The notes: generated by a model from the sequence alone, not told the origin. A DNA stretch of 54,392 bases from Akkermansiaceae bacterium (GCA_903878115.1 CAIRGO010000292.1:1-54392), one strand, 5' to 3'; shown: positions 26,929 through 35,474, counted from the stretch's first letter. A program made the numbers and translations.

Positions 26929-28545
26929 ATGAAAAAGTCCTTTAGCTTAATGCTTGCTTGGCGATACCTCAACCCTCGTCGGGCGTGGATTTCCTCGATT
27001 GTGATGATCTCAGTCGGCGGCGTTTTGTTAGGAGTGCTGGTATTGGTCGTCGTCATGGCAGTTTTCGCGGGACTAGAGCGCGAACAAAAACAACGGTTGT
27101 TAGGTTTTAGTCCGCACTTGTTGCTTCAGTATTCTGAGACTGGTATTAATGCCACCACCATCGAAAACTGGGGAGAACAGATCGACCGCGCCAAATTAAT
27201 TCCTGGTGTCGTTTCTGCCTATCCACACGTCGAAGACAATGCGGTATTGGATTCTGGATCGATGCAACGTCCGGTGACCTATCAAGCTGTCGAAACCAAT
27301 GAGCCTGAGCAAATGGCGGGCATTGAGAAAATTCTCGATCTTGAAAATTATCCAGAATCTACTGCTGATATGGGCCTTGATGCCCGTGTGGTGGTTTCTT
27401 CCTTGATGGCTGATCAGTTTGGTTGGCAACTCGGGGATAAAATTAATCTGTATTCAACGCGTAATTTCCAGGAAGTTCTCAAGACCTACAAAAGCACCGA
27501 AGAACCGATCGTGCGTGAACGATTTCCAAAAGAGATTACTGCGATTCGCGATCTAACGGAAAAACAGTGGCTGGAAACGAGCACTGGTTTTACCATGAAT
27601 CGCAGCATGATGAATGCATTGAATGAAATTTATCAACTGATAGAAATCACTGATTTGCGCGACGGCGAACATCAAGCACTGCTAGGTATGTGGGACGTAG
27701 TCCTCGCCGCAGAAAAAAATGAGGCGAATGATACCTTTCATTTTGCCGAGGGCGCAAAGGCGCAGTTCCAAGAACCGCTGCGAGAGATTTTAGAATCTAA
27801 GCAAGATGAAATGGATGCTACCGAATTGAAAAATTTGAAAAGCATCGTGTTGCCACGCGAAGTAGAAATTGTTGGTGTTTTTCAAGCTGGTATGATGATG
27901 AAAATGCCTGATCTTTTTGTTCCGTTGCCACTGGCTCAAAGTCTGTCTGGATTGGGCGAAGGAGTGCAAGGGATTGCGCTACGGATCGAAGATCCTTATC
28001 AAGCAGAACAATTTCGTCCGATTGTGGGAAATGCTCTTTCAAAAAATTGGTATGTCATCACGTGGGGCGAGCAATTTCAGCAATTTTTTTCCCTCATCAG
28101 TCAACAACGATCGATGATGTATTTTGTGCTGTCGTTTATTGGATTGATCTCCGCTTTTTCGATGATGGCGGTGATGTTTACGGTCACGATTCAGAAGAAA
28201 CGTGAGATTGGGGTGATGAAAGCGTTAGGTGCCACACAATGGCAAATCATGCGCGTATTTCTCTATCAAGGAATCATTCTAGGATTGGTTGGTTCGCTGT
28301 TAGGTGTGTTTTTAGGACGCTTGATTATTTATTGCCGCGGTCCAATTCAGGACTTTTTTCAATCATTTGGTTTTGATCCATTCGCCTCGCGCTTGCTTGG
28401 ATTGCCGAAACTTCCTGCCTACATGGATCCCAAAGAACAATTTTACATTGGCTTGATGGGGTTGCTCTTGTGCATGTTTGCCTCGATTGTCCCAGCCTTT
28501 TTTGCCGCACGTAGTGACGCGGCTAAGTCATTACGCAATATCTAA
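26929..28545 (+). CDS. LolC/LolE-type FtsX-fold ABC transporter permease
   Basis: A 538-residue inner-membrane permease. It has the FtsX/MacB layout: one N-terminal helix (about 25-45, VMISVGGVLLGVLVLVVVMA), a long periplasmic region (about 60-370), and three C-terminal helices. The conserved KKREIGVMKALGATQWQIM is the FtsX-domain coupling motif. LolC/E members pull lipoproteins from the inner membrane with LolD ATPase. This one is about 130 residues longer than usual (~410), because of a helical insertion at about residues 185-300 in the periplasmic region. No lolD lies in the window. It is followed by the GYF-RDD protein after 4 bases, so the two are probably translated together. Confidence 0.88.
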   Translation: MKKSFSLMLAWRYLNPRRAWISSIVMISVGGVLLGVLVLVVVMAVFAGLEREQKQRLLGFSPHLLLQYSETGINATTIENWGEQIDRAKLIPGVVSAYPHVEDNAVLDSGSMQRPVTYQAVETNEPEQMAGIEKILDLENYPESTADMGLDARVVVSSLMADQFGWQLGDKINLYSTRNFQEVLKTYKSTEEPIVRERFPKEITAIRDLTEKQWLETSTGFTMNRSMMNALNEIYQLIEITDLRDGEHQALLGMWDVVLAAEKNEANDTFHFAEGAKAQFQEPLREILESKQDEMDATELKNLKSIVLPREVEIVGVFQAGMMMKMPDLFVPLPLAQSLSGLGEGVQGIALRIEDPYQAEQFRPIVGNALSKNWYVITWGEQFQQFFSLISQQRSMMYFVLSFIGLISAFSMMAVMFTVTIQKKREIGVMKALGATQWQIMRVFLYQGIILGLVGSLLGVFLGRLIIYCRGPIQDFFQSFGFDPFASRLLGLPKLPAYMDPKEQFYIGLMGLLLCMFASIVPAFFAARSDAAKSLRNI

Positions 28546-28549
28546 CAAC

Positions 28550-29383
28550 ATGAGAGTTTGGATCATTATCGACGGTGAAAAATCCGGACCTTTCGACATT
28601 TCCTATATCGCGCGTCGCATTGAAGAAGGAGAATTGAATGCTAGCCACTACGGTTGGAGCGAGGGCATGAAATCATGGATTTCTCTCGCGGAAATGCCTC
28701 AGTTTACGGAATCGTTTGCCCGTCGTAGTCAGGAACCACTCCCGCCGCCCATTCCTGATCTGGTGGTGAATCCTTATCTGCCTCCGACAAATTTACAGCC
28801 TGCTGCTGTGGGCGCGCGTGTACCGGTATCGTTTTTGATCCGTCGTTTCTTTGCTCGCTGGTTTGACTGGATGTTATGGTCTGGAATTTACCTCTGCACA
28901 GCCATTGCAATTGGCATGGACGTGAAAGCGTTGGTGATGAATTTTTGGTTCACCTATGCGATGATGATTGTCTGGGTGATTTTGGAGTCGGTGATGATGC
29001 ATCTCTGGCAAACAACTCCAGGAAAGTTTTTGTTAGGCATTCGTGTGCAATCGGCCGCGGGAAGCCCTCTTTCGTTAGGAAAAAGTTTTCTGCGCACCGT
29101 GCGTGTTTATTTAATGGGCATGGGAATGATTCACCCATTGTTGATGCCGATTTGTCACGGTTTTTCGTTTTGGTTTGTACGTAAGTATGGCGCTGCATTA
29201 TGGGATGGCTCCTTAGGGCAACGCGTAGAATGCAAGGCTCTTAGCGCATGGCGTTGGGTTACCTTTGCGTTGATTTTATTTACGATCATGCAACTAACTG
29301 GGGTCATGCTAGAGCCGCTATCGCGCGAACTGCTAAAGGATTTCTATGCTCAGTATCCGCAATGGGCTCCGCCAACGCAGTGA
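28550..29383 (+). CDS. GYF_2-RDD membrane protein
   Basis: A 277-residue protein. The ATG at 28550 gives the N-terminal GYF_2 (DUF4339) domain: MRVWIIIDGEKSGPFDISYI and HYGWSEGMKSWISLAEM. A proline-rich linker follows (LPPPIPDLVVNPYLPPTN). The C-terminal RDD domain (about 95-260) has the Arg and Asp pair RRFFARWFDWMLW and a later TTPGKFLLGIRVQSAAG. RDD proteins are small inner-membrane proteins of mostly unknown function; some have transport roles. GYF domains bind proline-rich peptides. This fusion is common in bacteria. It starts 4 bases after the permease gene and converges on the AAA gene with a 2-base gap. Confidence 0.85.
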   Translation: MRVWIIIDGEKSGPFDISYIARRIEEGELNASHYGWSEGMKSWISLAEMPQFTESFARRSQEPLPPPIPDLVVNPYLPPTNLQPAAVGARVPVSFLIRRFFARWFDWMLWSGIYLCTAIAIGMDVKALVMNFWFTYAMMIVWVILESVMMHLWQTTPGKFLLGIRVQSAAGSPLSLGKSFLRTVRVYLMGMGMIHPLLMPICHGFSFWFVRKYGAALWDGSLGQRVECKALSAWRWVTFALILFTIMQLTGVMLEPLSRELLKDFYAQYPQWAPPTQ

Positions 29384-29385
29384 TT

Positions 29386-31029
29386 CTAACGAAAAATGTT
29401 AGGCACGAAGGAAAGATCCGTGGCTTCTGCGACGGCTAGTTTGATTTGTTCGGCAATGATTTCAGGCGCTACGGGTGCTTGGTAATCTGCTAACGCTTTG
29501 GTCAATGCCTCGATGGGGTCGGGGTATTTGGTTTTTAGCATGCGATAGACTTTCACCGATAGTGCTTCTGCTGCACCAGGGGTCAATAAATTCGGCATGT
29601 GTTGCACTAAATTGTTAGGCAATTGATCGGGTAGCACGACTTGTCGGCGTTTGCATAAAGCTCGCAACAGCGCATAACTTTCCTCCACCGTGCTTGTCGG
29701 GAAAAGTGGGATTTTCACATCGATCCTGCCTGGGCGTTTTAAGTCCACTTCTACCAAATCGGGACGACTGGTCGCTAGGACCCAGATGATTTTTCCGCGA
29801 TTGCGCGAGTTGCTCATTTGCTCGGCCATCATACCATAAATGCGTCCATTCACACCCGAATCACCGCTGTCAGCATTGCGACGCCCCAGTGCTTGATCAG
29901 CTTCATCAATGAAAACAATGCAGCGGCCAAGTGCTTCTAATAGCCGAAAAATTTTCTCTAAATTTGATTCTGTCGAGCCGACCCATTTGTCGCGGAAATT
30001 TTTCATTTTCACCACCGGCACACCAGCTTCACCGGCGAGGCATTCGACGAGAAATGTTTTCCCTGTTCCCACTGGACCGCAGAAAAGATAACCCATCGGC
30101 AGGGCGGCGAGGTCGCCTTTTTTCCAGAGTTCGATATCTTGTCGTAGCCATTGTTTGATGCTCTCGATGCCGTAGAGATCATCGAGTGAGCGGTCGGGCT
30201 TGAGAAATTCGATTAAGCCACCGGCGTCTTGTTCGACTAATTCTTTTTTGATGGCGATTAAGTCATCCACCTGCAATGGCAGTTGATGATGTTCACGTTT
30301 CTGCAATAGAGATTCGATCGAATGTAAGCTCGCACCAGCTAAAGCTGCGGCGGGCTGAGAAAGATCTGTGATAAAGGGAGCTAACGCTCTTGCATAAATT
30401 CCTGACAAGTATGTCAAGGCGGGCATTAACTGATCCGCTTGAGGCAGGGGAATGGTGATGCGCGCGCTTTGTGGGTTCGTGGCGAGCAATGGATGAATAT
30501 CATTGAGATTTTCGCTCAGCAAAAAAGTAGCACAATGGCTGCTAGTAATCGCAGGGTCAGTGGCCCAATCGCGAAGTTGCGAGGCGATCGCGCTCAGTTC
30601 ATAATTGGCCGAGCCTTGCGATGGTGGGATGATTAAGTTGACGCTTTGCACGAGAATCGCTACGCGAATAATCTTATCTGGCTTGAGCCGAGTTACATTC
30701 GCACAGAAACGCAAGTAGTGGGTTAGCACATGAATGGCCTCGCGCGGTGTGCTGGGTAATAATTTGTCTTTATAAGTTGGCCATTGCGCAAAAATCTCGC
30801 CGCCCTTTTCCACGCGCGTTCCGTTGCCTAGATCGTAGCTGATGATGACATCAAATTTCGCTAACAGAATTTCTTTCAGATAATCGGTTAGACTAGACAA
30901 TCGCGACTTTCCGTTAGATGAAATCAAATAACGGTCGTTGATATTGCCAGTCACCAAGAATTGTGAAGCGGCTCCCGATTCGTAGAGATCGATGATTTCT
31001 TGCGTCCATGGTGGAAGGGAGGAGTTCAT
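29386..31029 (-). CDS. Classic AAA ATPase (Vps4/Ycf46-like) paired with a PspA-like protein
   Basis: A 547-residue protein. The N-terminal half (about 1-270) resembles the inactive P-loop-like region of Ycf46-type ATPases (FLVTGNINDRYLI). The C-terminal half is a classic AAA module: Walker A GPVGTGKT (about 316-323), pore loop DKWVGSTESNLEKIF (about 345-360), Walker B IVFIDEADQALGRR (about 370), Sensor 1 LATSRPDLV and the arginine-finger RPGRID (about 433). The KWVG pore loop is like that of Vps4 and katanin, which unfold or disassemble helical polymers. It starts 26 bases after the PspA-like gene, so the two form an operon. Role inferred: disassembling or remodelling the PspA-like polymer. 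That inference is not shown by the sequence itself. Confidence 0.88.
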   Translation of the reverse strand: MNSSLPPWTQEIIDLYESGAASQFLVTGNINDRYLISSNGKSRLSSLTDYLKEILLAKFDVIISYDLGNGTRVEKGGEIFAQWPTYKDKLLPSTPREAIHVLTHYLRFCANVTRLKPDKIIRVAILVQSVNLIIPPSQGSANYELSAIASQLRDWATDPAITSSHCATFLLSENLNDIHPLLATNPQSARITIPLPQADQLMPALTYLSGIYARALAPFITDLSQPAAALAGASLHSIESLLQKREHHQLPLQVDDLIAIKKELVEQDAGGLIEFLKPDRSLDDLYGIESIKQWLRQDIELWKKGDLAALPMGYLFCGPVGTGKTFLVECLAGEAGVPVVKMKNFRDKWVGSTESNLEKIFRLLEALGRCIVFIDEADQALGRRNADSGDSGVNGRIYGMMAEQMSNSRNRGKIIWVLATSRPDLVEVDLKRPGRIDVKIPLFPTSTVEESYALLRALCKRRQVVLPDQLPNNLVQHMPNLLTPGAAEALSVKVYRMLKTKYPDPIEALTKALADYQAPVAPEIIAEQIKLAVAEATDLSFVPNIFR

Positions 31030-31055
31030 GAGCGCCGTATGGTGATGATGGAGCT

Positions 31056-31841
31056 TTACGCCTCAGGGGTCATTTCTTTTTTGATCTCTGCTGGAGCGGC
31101 TTCAGTAGCGCTGGGTGCCGTGTTGACTGGCATGCCCAGTTCCGCCGCGAGATCAGCGAGAGCCATGTCCTCGAGCGCTTCACGTTCAGATTGTTGCTCC
31201 TTGAAGCTAGATGTATCGATGCTATCGCGCGCCACACGAGCACGACCAGCCGCTTTGATGCGTTCTTCCTCGACCATATCGTGCACACGGCTAAGCGTAT
31301 CTCCCGAACCGCCGATTTGCGTGAGCATACCGCTGGCCATCTCGTTCATTTCTGCGAGGGCTTTTTTCATTTTCAGATCATCGAGATCTTTGCGCAGTTC
31401 TTCCATTTTATCGCGCGCGGTTTTTATGGCGATATCGCGCGATAGCGTGAGCTCTTTATAAGTGGTTTCGGCATCGACGAGTTGAGCTCTGTTATCAGCG
31501 AGCTCTTTACGAACGCGTTGCAGTTCCAGGGCGATTTCACCTGCGAGACGTTGGTTGCCGGCGCGCAGGTTAGCAGCAGCTTTGGCTTTCAAATCGATTT
31601 CCTGTTTTTCCTCACGCTTTACTTGAGCAATTAGTTTTTCACAAAGCCCTGCGTGTGCGACGAGCCCTTGATTGAATTGAGTGATTTGCTTGCGCAAGTT
31701 TTCTTTTTCGAGCTCAAGTAGTGCTTCAGGATTGCGTTTTTCCATGCCGGAAACGAAGAGTCCCAGAAAGCCTTTGAAGATATTGGCAAGTCGTTTAAAC
31801 ATATTTTTTGGTGATGGAGGTGGATCGTTGTCAATCGCCAT
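31056..31841 (-). CDS. PspA/IM30-like coiled-coil protein
   Basis: A 261-residue protein rich in heptads. An N-terminal amphipathic helix (MFKRLANIFKGFLGLFVSGM, starting at residue 14) is followed by a long coiled coil (about 40-190: LEKENLRKQITQFNQGLVAH to KKALAEMNEMASGMLT). A hairpin break comes at GGSGDTL, and the C-terminal tail is Ala/Pro/Glu-rich. These are the features of the bacterial ESCRT-III relatives PspA and Vipp1, which coat damaged membranes. The similarity is structural rather than strong in sequence. A shorter start at 31802 (residue 14) is possible. It is the first gene of an operon with the AAA ATPase. Confidence 0.7.
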   Translation of the reverse strand: MAIDNDPPPSPKNMFKRLANIFKGFLGLFVSGMEKRNPEALLELEKENLRKQITQFNQGLVAHAGLCEKLIAQVKREEKQEIDLKAKAAANLRAGNQRLAGEIALELQRVRKELADNRAQLVDAETTYKELTLSRDIAIKTARDKMEELRKDLDDLKMKKALAEMNEMASGMLTQIGGSGDTLSRVHDMVEEERIKAAGRARVARDSIDTSSFKEQQSEREALEDMALADLAAELGMPVNTAPSATEAAPAEIKKEMTPEA

Positions 31842-31902
31842 GCTGGCATCGACTTAACTATGCTGAATCGTTACGGTTGATCGGTCAAGACAGGAGTGCA
31901 TG

Positions 31903-31922
31903 GGAAAAACATGTTTTTTTCC
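31903..31922. repeat. Short A/T-rich inverted repeat between nusB and the PspA-like gene
   Basis: A 20-base near-palindrome (GGAAAAA arms around CATG) sits in the 109-base gap between the nusB stop and the PspA-like start. On the minus strand it could form a hairpin ending the ribH-nusB transcript. No T-tract follows the 3' arm, so this is a weak call. Confidence 0.3.
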
Positions 31923-31950
31923 AATCAGTTGCAGCGTAGCAAATCGCTTC

Positions 31951-32838
31951 TTAGCTTTTTCTTATTTGATCAAGCACGCCGTTCACAAAGCGTCCCGAAT
32001 CAGTAGAGCCGAATTTTTTCGCTAGATCGATCGCTTCATTGATGACAATTTTCGCTGAAATATCGGGGCGAGTCAGTAATTCACAAGCTGCAAGACGAAG
32101 GATGGCGCGATCTACAGGGTCGATGCGTTCTGGCACATAGTTTTCAATGATCTGTGCAAGTTTATAGTCGATGGTTTTTTTGTGCAGCAGCACTGTATCG
32201 ACTAATGAATCGGCATCACGGCGCAGGGCAGCAATTTCTTCACTGGATTCGCGGATGTGCTTGAGATCGCTCTGTTCAGGGAATTGATGGGGATTTTCTA
32301 ACATGCCTACGCGATCAGAGATGCGTTGCATGCGGCGAAGTGATGCGGAGAGCGCCTCTAGAGAATTCCGTAAAGTGGGGAAATCTTCTAACGAGAGGCG
32401 GAAGCGTTCCCTTGCGGTGCTGATGTCACCGTTGACAGCAAACAAATTTTTCACAGCCTCGTCGAGCTGTCCGACCACTCCATCATTTTCTACATCGTGT
32501 AGTGGCAGTTTTCTAAGTGAATCATAATGAGCCGACCATGCTGACTCGAGACGAAGAACGAGTTGCAAATCTTTTTTGATACTTTCAGTATCGGTGGTAG
32601 CGGAAAGACGGGCGATCGCAGTGGTAGAGCGTTCCGTCAATTCGATCAAACGATCAGAACGTCCCTGAGAGATATGCTCCAGAGCCCGTAAGATACTGGT
32701 GAGCAAACGACGGCGGTCAGATTCCGTGAGCAAATCCCAAAAGGTTTGACGGTAATCTGCAGCGGGAGCTCCGCCTTCGAGGTCTGCACAGTAGAGGAAT
32801 TGCACTGCGGCCTCGCGGATTTGGCGACGACTAGGCAT
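31951..32838 (-). CDS. nusB: NusB antitermination factor with large central insertion
   Basis: A 295-residue protein. The N-terminal NusB half-motif RRQIREAAVQFLYCADLEG (5-23) and the C-terminal NusB core (KTIDYKLAQIIENYVPERID, VDRAILRLAACELL, KIVINEAIDLAKKFGSTDSG; about 220-292) are well preserved, including the NExxxLAKkFG helix that contacts RNA and S10. Between them lie about 150 residues of predicted helix (about 50-215) absent from ordinary NusB (~140 residues). NusB binds boxA RNA with NusE and supports rRNA antitermination. Its start overlaps the ribH stop by 8 bases; the ribH-nusB order is common in bacteria. No internal stop or frameshift interrupts the insertion. Confidence 0.9.
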   Translation of the reverse strand: MPSRRQIREAAVQFLYCADLEGGAPAADYRQTFWDLLTESDRRRLLTSILRALEHISQGRSDRLIELTERSTTAIARLSATTDTESIKKDLQLVLRLESAWSAHYDSLRKLPLHDVENDGVVGQLDEAVKNLFAVNGDISTARERFRLSLEDFPTLRNSLEALSASLRRMQRISDRVGMLENPHQFPEQSDLKHIRESSEEIAALRRDADSLVDTVLLHKKTIDYKLAQIIENYVPERIDPVDRAILRLAACELLTRPDISAKIVINEAIDLAKKFGSTDSGRFVNGVLDQIRKS

Positions 32839-33337
32839 TGGAGCGGCTATTGGTGCGGGGAATGGAGCGATCGAGCTCCTGGAAAATATCGATCATCGAA
32901 GCCGCAGCGCGTGCTGCTTCACGACCTCGATTAATTGTGGCGCCGATACAGCGTGCGTAGGCTTGTTTTTCATCATCGACGAGAAGAACTTCATGTATGA
33001 TCGGAACGCGGTGGGTGACGGCCATGCTTTGCAACGACGAAGTGACTGACTCAGCAACCAAATCTGCATGAGCGGTAGCGCCGCGAATGATCAGCCCTAG
33101 AGCGATGATGCAGACGGGACTTTCGCGGTTAAGCACATTCGCGATGGTGACAGGAATTTCAAATGCGCCGGGGACGCGGATAAGATCGACACGTGATTGC
33201 GGCAAAATTTCCCCCAATTCGTCGATTGCATTTTCCACGAGAGCATCGGTAAATTCCTCATTGTATTTTGACGCGACAATACAAATGCGAACTTTAGCGC
33301 CCATATGGCGAGGACGTGGCGGTAGATTGGATGACAT
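32831..33337 (-). CDS. ribH: 6,7-dimethyl-8-ribityllumazine synthase
   Basis: A 168-residue enzyme that condenses 5-amino-6-ribitylamino-uracil with 3,4-dihydroxy-2-butanone-4-phosphate, the penultimate step of riboflavin synthesis. Motifs: VASKYNEEFTDALVENAIDE, VPGAFEIP, and IALGLIIRGATAHADLVAES, with His where the catalytic His is expected. The segment usually written FGVLT appears as HEVLLVDDEKQA; this suggests some variation in the substrate pocket, but the fold is unmistakable. The gene precedes and overlaps nusB, and it diverges from an ECF sigma gene across 105 bases. The final enzyme of FAD synthesis, ribF, lies at 47920. Confidence 0.93.
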   Translation of the reverse strand: MSSNLPPRPRHMGAKVRICIVASKYNEEFTDALVENAIDELGEILPQSRVDLIRVPGAFEIPVTIANVLNRESPVCIIALGLIIRGATAHADLVAESVTSSLQSMAVTHRVPIIHEVLLVDDEKQAYARCIGATINRGREAARAAASMIDIFQELDRSIPRTNSRSNA

Positions 33338-33442
33338 CGGAAGCGACTTATGCTTGGTAATTTCCTAGAAGTCAACGCCGAGAGTGCAGAGAATGGTATT
33401 TTTTTCAAAATGATCAAATGAGAAAAAACTAAACCATTTGTC

Positions 33443-34012
33443 ATGCTCCGACATGTATTATATAGAGATTTCATGGCGGAGCAGACCACAGATGGACAAG
33501 AAGCAGAGGATTTTGTGCGTGAGCTGACAAATCATCAAACAGCTATGCTGGCTTATATACGTTCTTTGATGCCAGGAAGTTCCGGCACTCGCGATTTGTT
33601 GCAGGAAGTAAATATTACTCTTTGGCAGAAGCGGGATTCTTTTGAGATGGGCACCAATTTTAAAGCGTGGGCGTTTCAGACGATCCGTTATCATATTCTC
33701 AATCACCGACGTCGTATGACGTCACAGGGTTGGCTAATTTTTGATGATGATTTGATTGAAGAAATTTCTCCTGCTTTTGAAGTGGAATCAGAGGAATTGG
33801 AAGAACGACATCTGGCACTCAGAAGTTGTTTGCAAAAATTACGCCCGCAAGATCGAGAACTCTTGCATCAACGTTATGTGAGCGATGCATCATTAAATGA
33901 GTATGCAGCGGCGATCAAACGTAGTGCTGGTACATTGAAGGCGACATTATTTAATCTTCGCGCGGTTTTGCGTCGTTGCATCGAACAACAATTAAAAGAA
34001 AATCCCCAATAG
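33443..34012 (+). CDS. ECF sigma factor of the PVC FecR-associated type
   Basis: A 189-residue sigma-70-family protein. The sigma-2 region contains MLAYIRSLMPGSSGTRDLLQ and EVNITLWQKRDSFEMGTNFK (the DLLQEVxxxLW pattern typical of PVC ECF factors), AWAFQTIRYHILNHRRR follows, and the sigma-4 region is LRPQDRELLHQRYVSDASLN. A second in-frame ATG at 33473 (MAEQTTDG) is an equally plausible start. The stop is 5 bases before the ATG of a FecR-like membrane protein, the usual sigma/anti-sigma arrangement. It would respond to an extracytoplasmic signal through that partner. Target promoters unknown. Confidence 0.88.
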   Translation: MLRHVLYRDFMAEQTTDGQEAEDFVRELTNHQTAMLAYIRSLMPGSSGTRDLLQEVNITLWQKRDSFEMGTNFKAWAFQTIRYHILNHRRRMTSQGWLIFDDDLIEEISPAFEVESEELEERHLALRSCLQKLRPQDRELLHQRYVSDASLNEYAAAIKRSAGTLKATLFNLRAVLRRCIEQQLKENPQ

Positions 34013-34017
34013 AGTTC

Positions 34018-35415
34018 ATGAAAAGAGAAGATCACGAAATGATTCAGTCCGCTTTTGATGGGCACATTAGCAAACAACAATTTGCTGCCCTGCAACAGCG
34101 TCTGCGAAGCGATGCAGAATTTTTGGCGCTCTATCGTGAATATGCTTTGATGCATCACAGTCTGCGCGAAGAGTTTGAAGGTCGTGCTGTGATTACGAAA
34201 AAAACTCCTAAGCTGATCGTGAAAAAAACGCCCAAATGGCCGATCATAGCATTAGCGGCCGCAGTGGCAATATTTGCGGTCATTTTGATGAATGGTAATC
34301 CTGAAATCGTGACGCTGAGTGGACCCGTTTATGCAATGGGGAAATTTTCCGATGATGCCCAATGGACTACAGACGGAAAGACTGTGACTTCTTTATCGGG
34401 TTTAGAAATTCATCAAGGCGCGCGCGTCCATTTACATCATGGGCAAGCGCAATTGTCGATGGCGAGTGCTGCCGTAGCGATGATTGATGGTCCTGCTGAA
34501 TTTATTTATCTAAGTGATCATGAAATGGAGCTGCGTTCAGGTTCGGCTTGTTTTCGCATGAGTGAAGGTGCCAAGCCGCTAACAGTGCGCACTCCTACGA
34601 TGGTGGTAACCGATTTAGGCACTGAGTTTGGCGTTATTTGTATGCCCTCGCGCCCTACGGAAATTCAGGTATTTGAGGGAAAAGTGCAGGTTTCACTTCC
34701 GGACCTTGCTTCGGCTTCGATTGTGAATGCCGGCCATGGAGTGCGTGCCATTGATGCGAAATCGTTAGAGGCAATACCCGTCACGATGACGCGGATGAAG
34801 TCTCAACTTGCGAATTTCACCACGATAACGGCGGAAGATTTTTCTAAGACTACTTCGGCAGGCGGATCAATGGAGCAACGTTCTCCTGTGCGTGGTAGCG
34901 GAGCATGGAGAGTAGAGAATGATTCGCCACTAATCAAAGATAATCATCTGGAGGGAGACAATTTTCAAGCGTTTTTGCCTTTTCCAGAAATGCAATTTAA
35001 CTCTGGAGATCGCGTTCTGCTAGCTACAATGGAAGTTAGCAATCCCCAGCTTGGTTCCTTTCACTCTGCTGGGTGGGCTGGCATGAGTTTTTATCACAAA
35101 AAACAAGAATTGTTATTTTTTGGCGACGGTTATGGCGACGATCCGCGATGGGCGCTCGATGTGAAACAGCAATTGCCGCTAGTATTCTCGCCAAAAAATA
35201 TCACTGGACCGCGAACAGTGACATTACGCTACGATCAAAGATCAGGAGAGGTGAGTCTTCATGACGGAGGCATTCCCTTGTCCGCTGCATTTTGCAAAGC
35301 CACGCTACCTGTCGGCACAACATTTGATGAAATTCGCCTCAGCGCTTCCGAAGGTGGTACCTTGTCTTTAAAAGGATTCACACTGCGCATTGGCGAATCG
35401 ACAAATGTTCCTTGA
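34018..35415 (+). CDS. FecR-like anti-sigma or signal-transducing protein
   Basis: A 465-residue protein beginning MKREDHEMIQSAFDGHISKQ, using the ATG at 34018, 5 bases after the sigma stop. The cytoplasmic N-terminus (about 1-60) would bind the sigma factor; one transmembrane helix follows (about 76-95). The periplasmic FecR domain contains RSGSACFRMSEG, TPTMVVTDLGTEFGV and EIQVFEGKVQVSLP. The C-terminal ~200 residues (about 260-465) form a beta-rich jelly-roll/LamG-like domain (GAWRVENDSPLIKDNHLEG and TVTLRYDQRSGEVSL) that might sense a ligand or a carbohydrate. Together with the preceding gene it forms a complete sigma/anti-sigma module. Confidence 0.85.
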   Translation: MKREDHEMIQSAFDGHISKQQFAALQQRLRSDAEFLALYREYALMHHSLREEFEGRAVITKKTPKLIVKKTPKWPIIALAAAVAIFAVILMNGNPEIVTLSGPVYAMGKFSDDAQWTTDGKTVTSLSGLEIHQGARVHLHHGQAQLSMASAAVAMIDGPAEFIYLSDHEMELRSGSACFRMSEGAKPLTVRTPTMVVTDLGTEFGVICMPSRPTEIQVFEGKVQVSLPDLASASIVNAGHGVRAIDAKSLEAIPVTMTRMKSQLANFTTITAEDFSKTTSAGGSMEQRSPVRGSGAWRVENDSPLIKDNHLEGDNFQAFLPFPEMQFNSGDRVLLATMEVSNPQLGSFHSAGWAGMSFYHKKQELLFFGDGYGDDPRWALDVKQQLPLVFSPKNITGPRTVTLRYDQRSGEVSLHDGGIPLSAAFCKATLPVGTTFDEIRLSASEGGTLSLKGFTLRIGESTNVP

Positions 35416-35474
35416 ATTGTCTGGCATCCAATGCTTGATCTTGTCTGAAGTTCTGCTACTGTTACGCTATAAGA

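Noticed and set aside
33338-33442. Possible FMN riboswitch before ribH.
   Set aside because: The conserved RFN sequence blocks are not present in the 105-base divergent gap.
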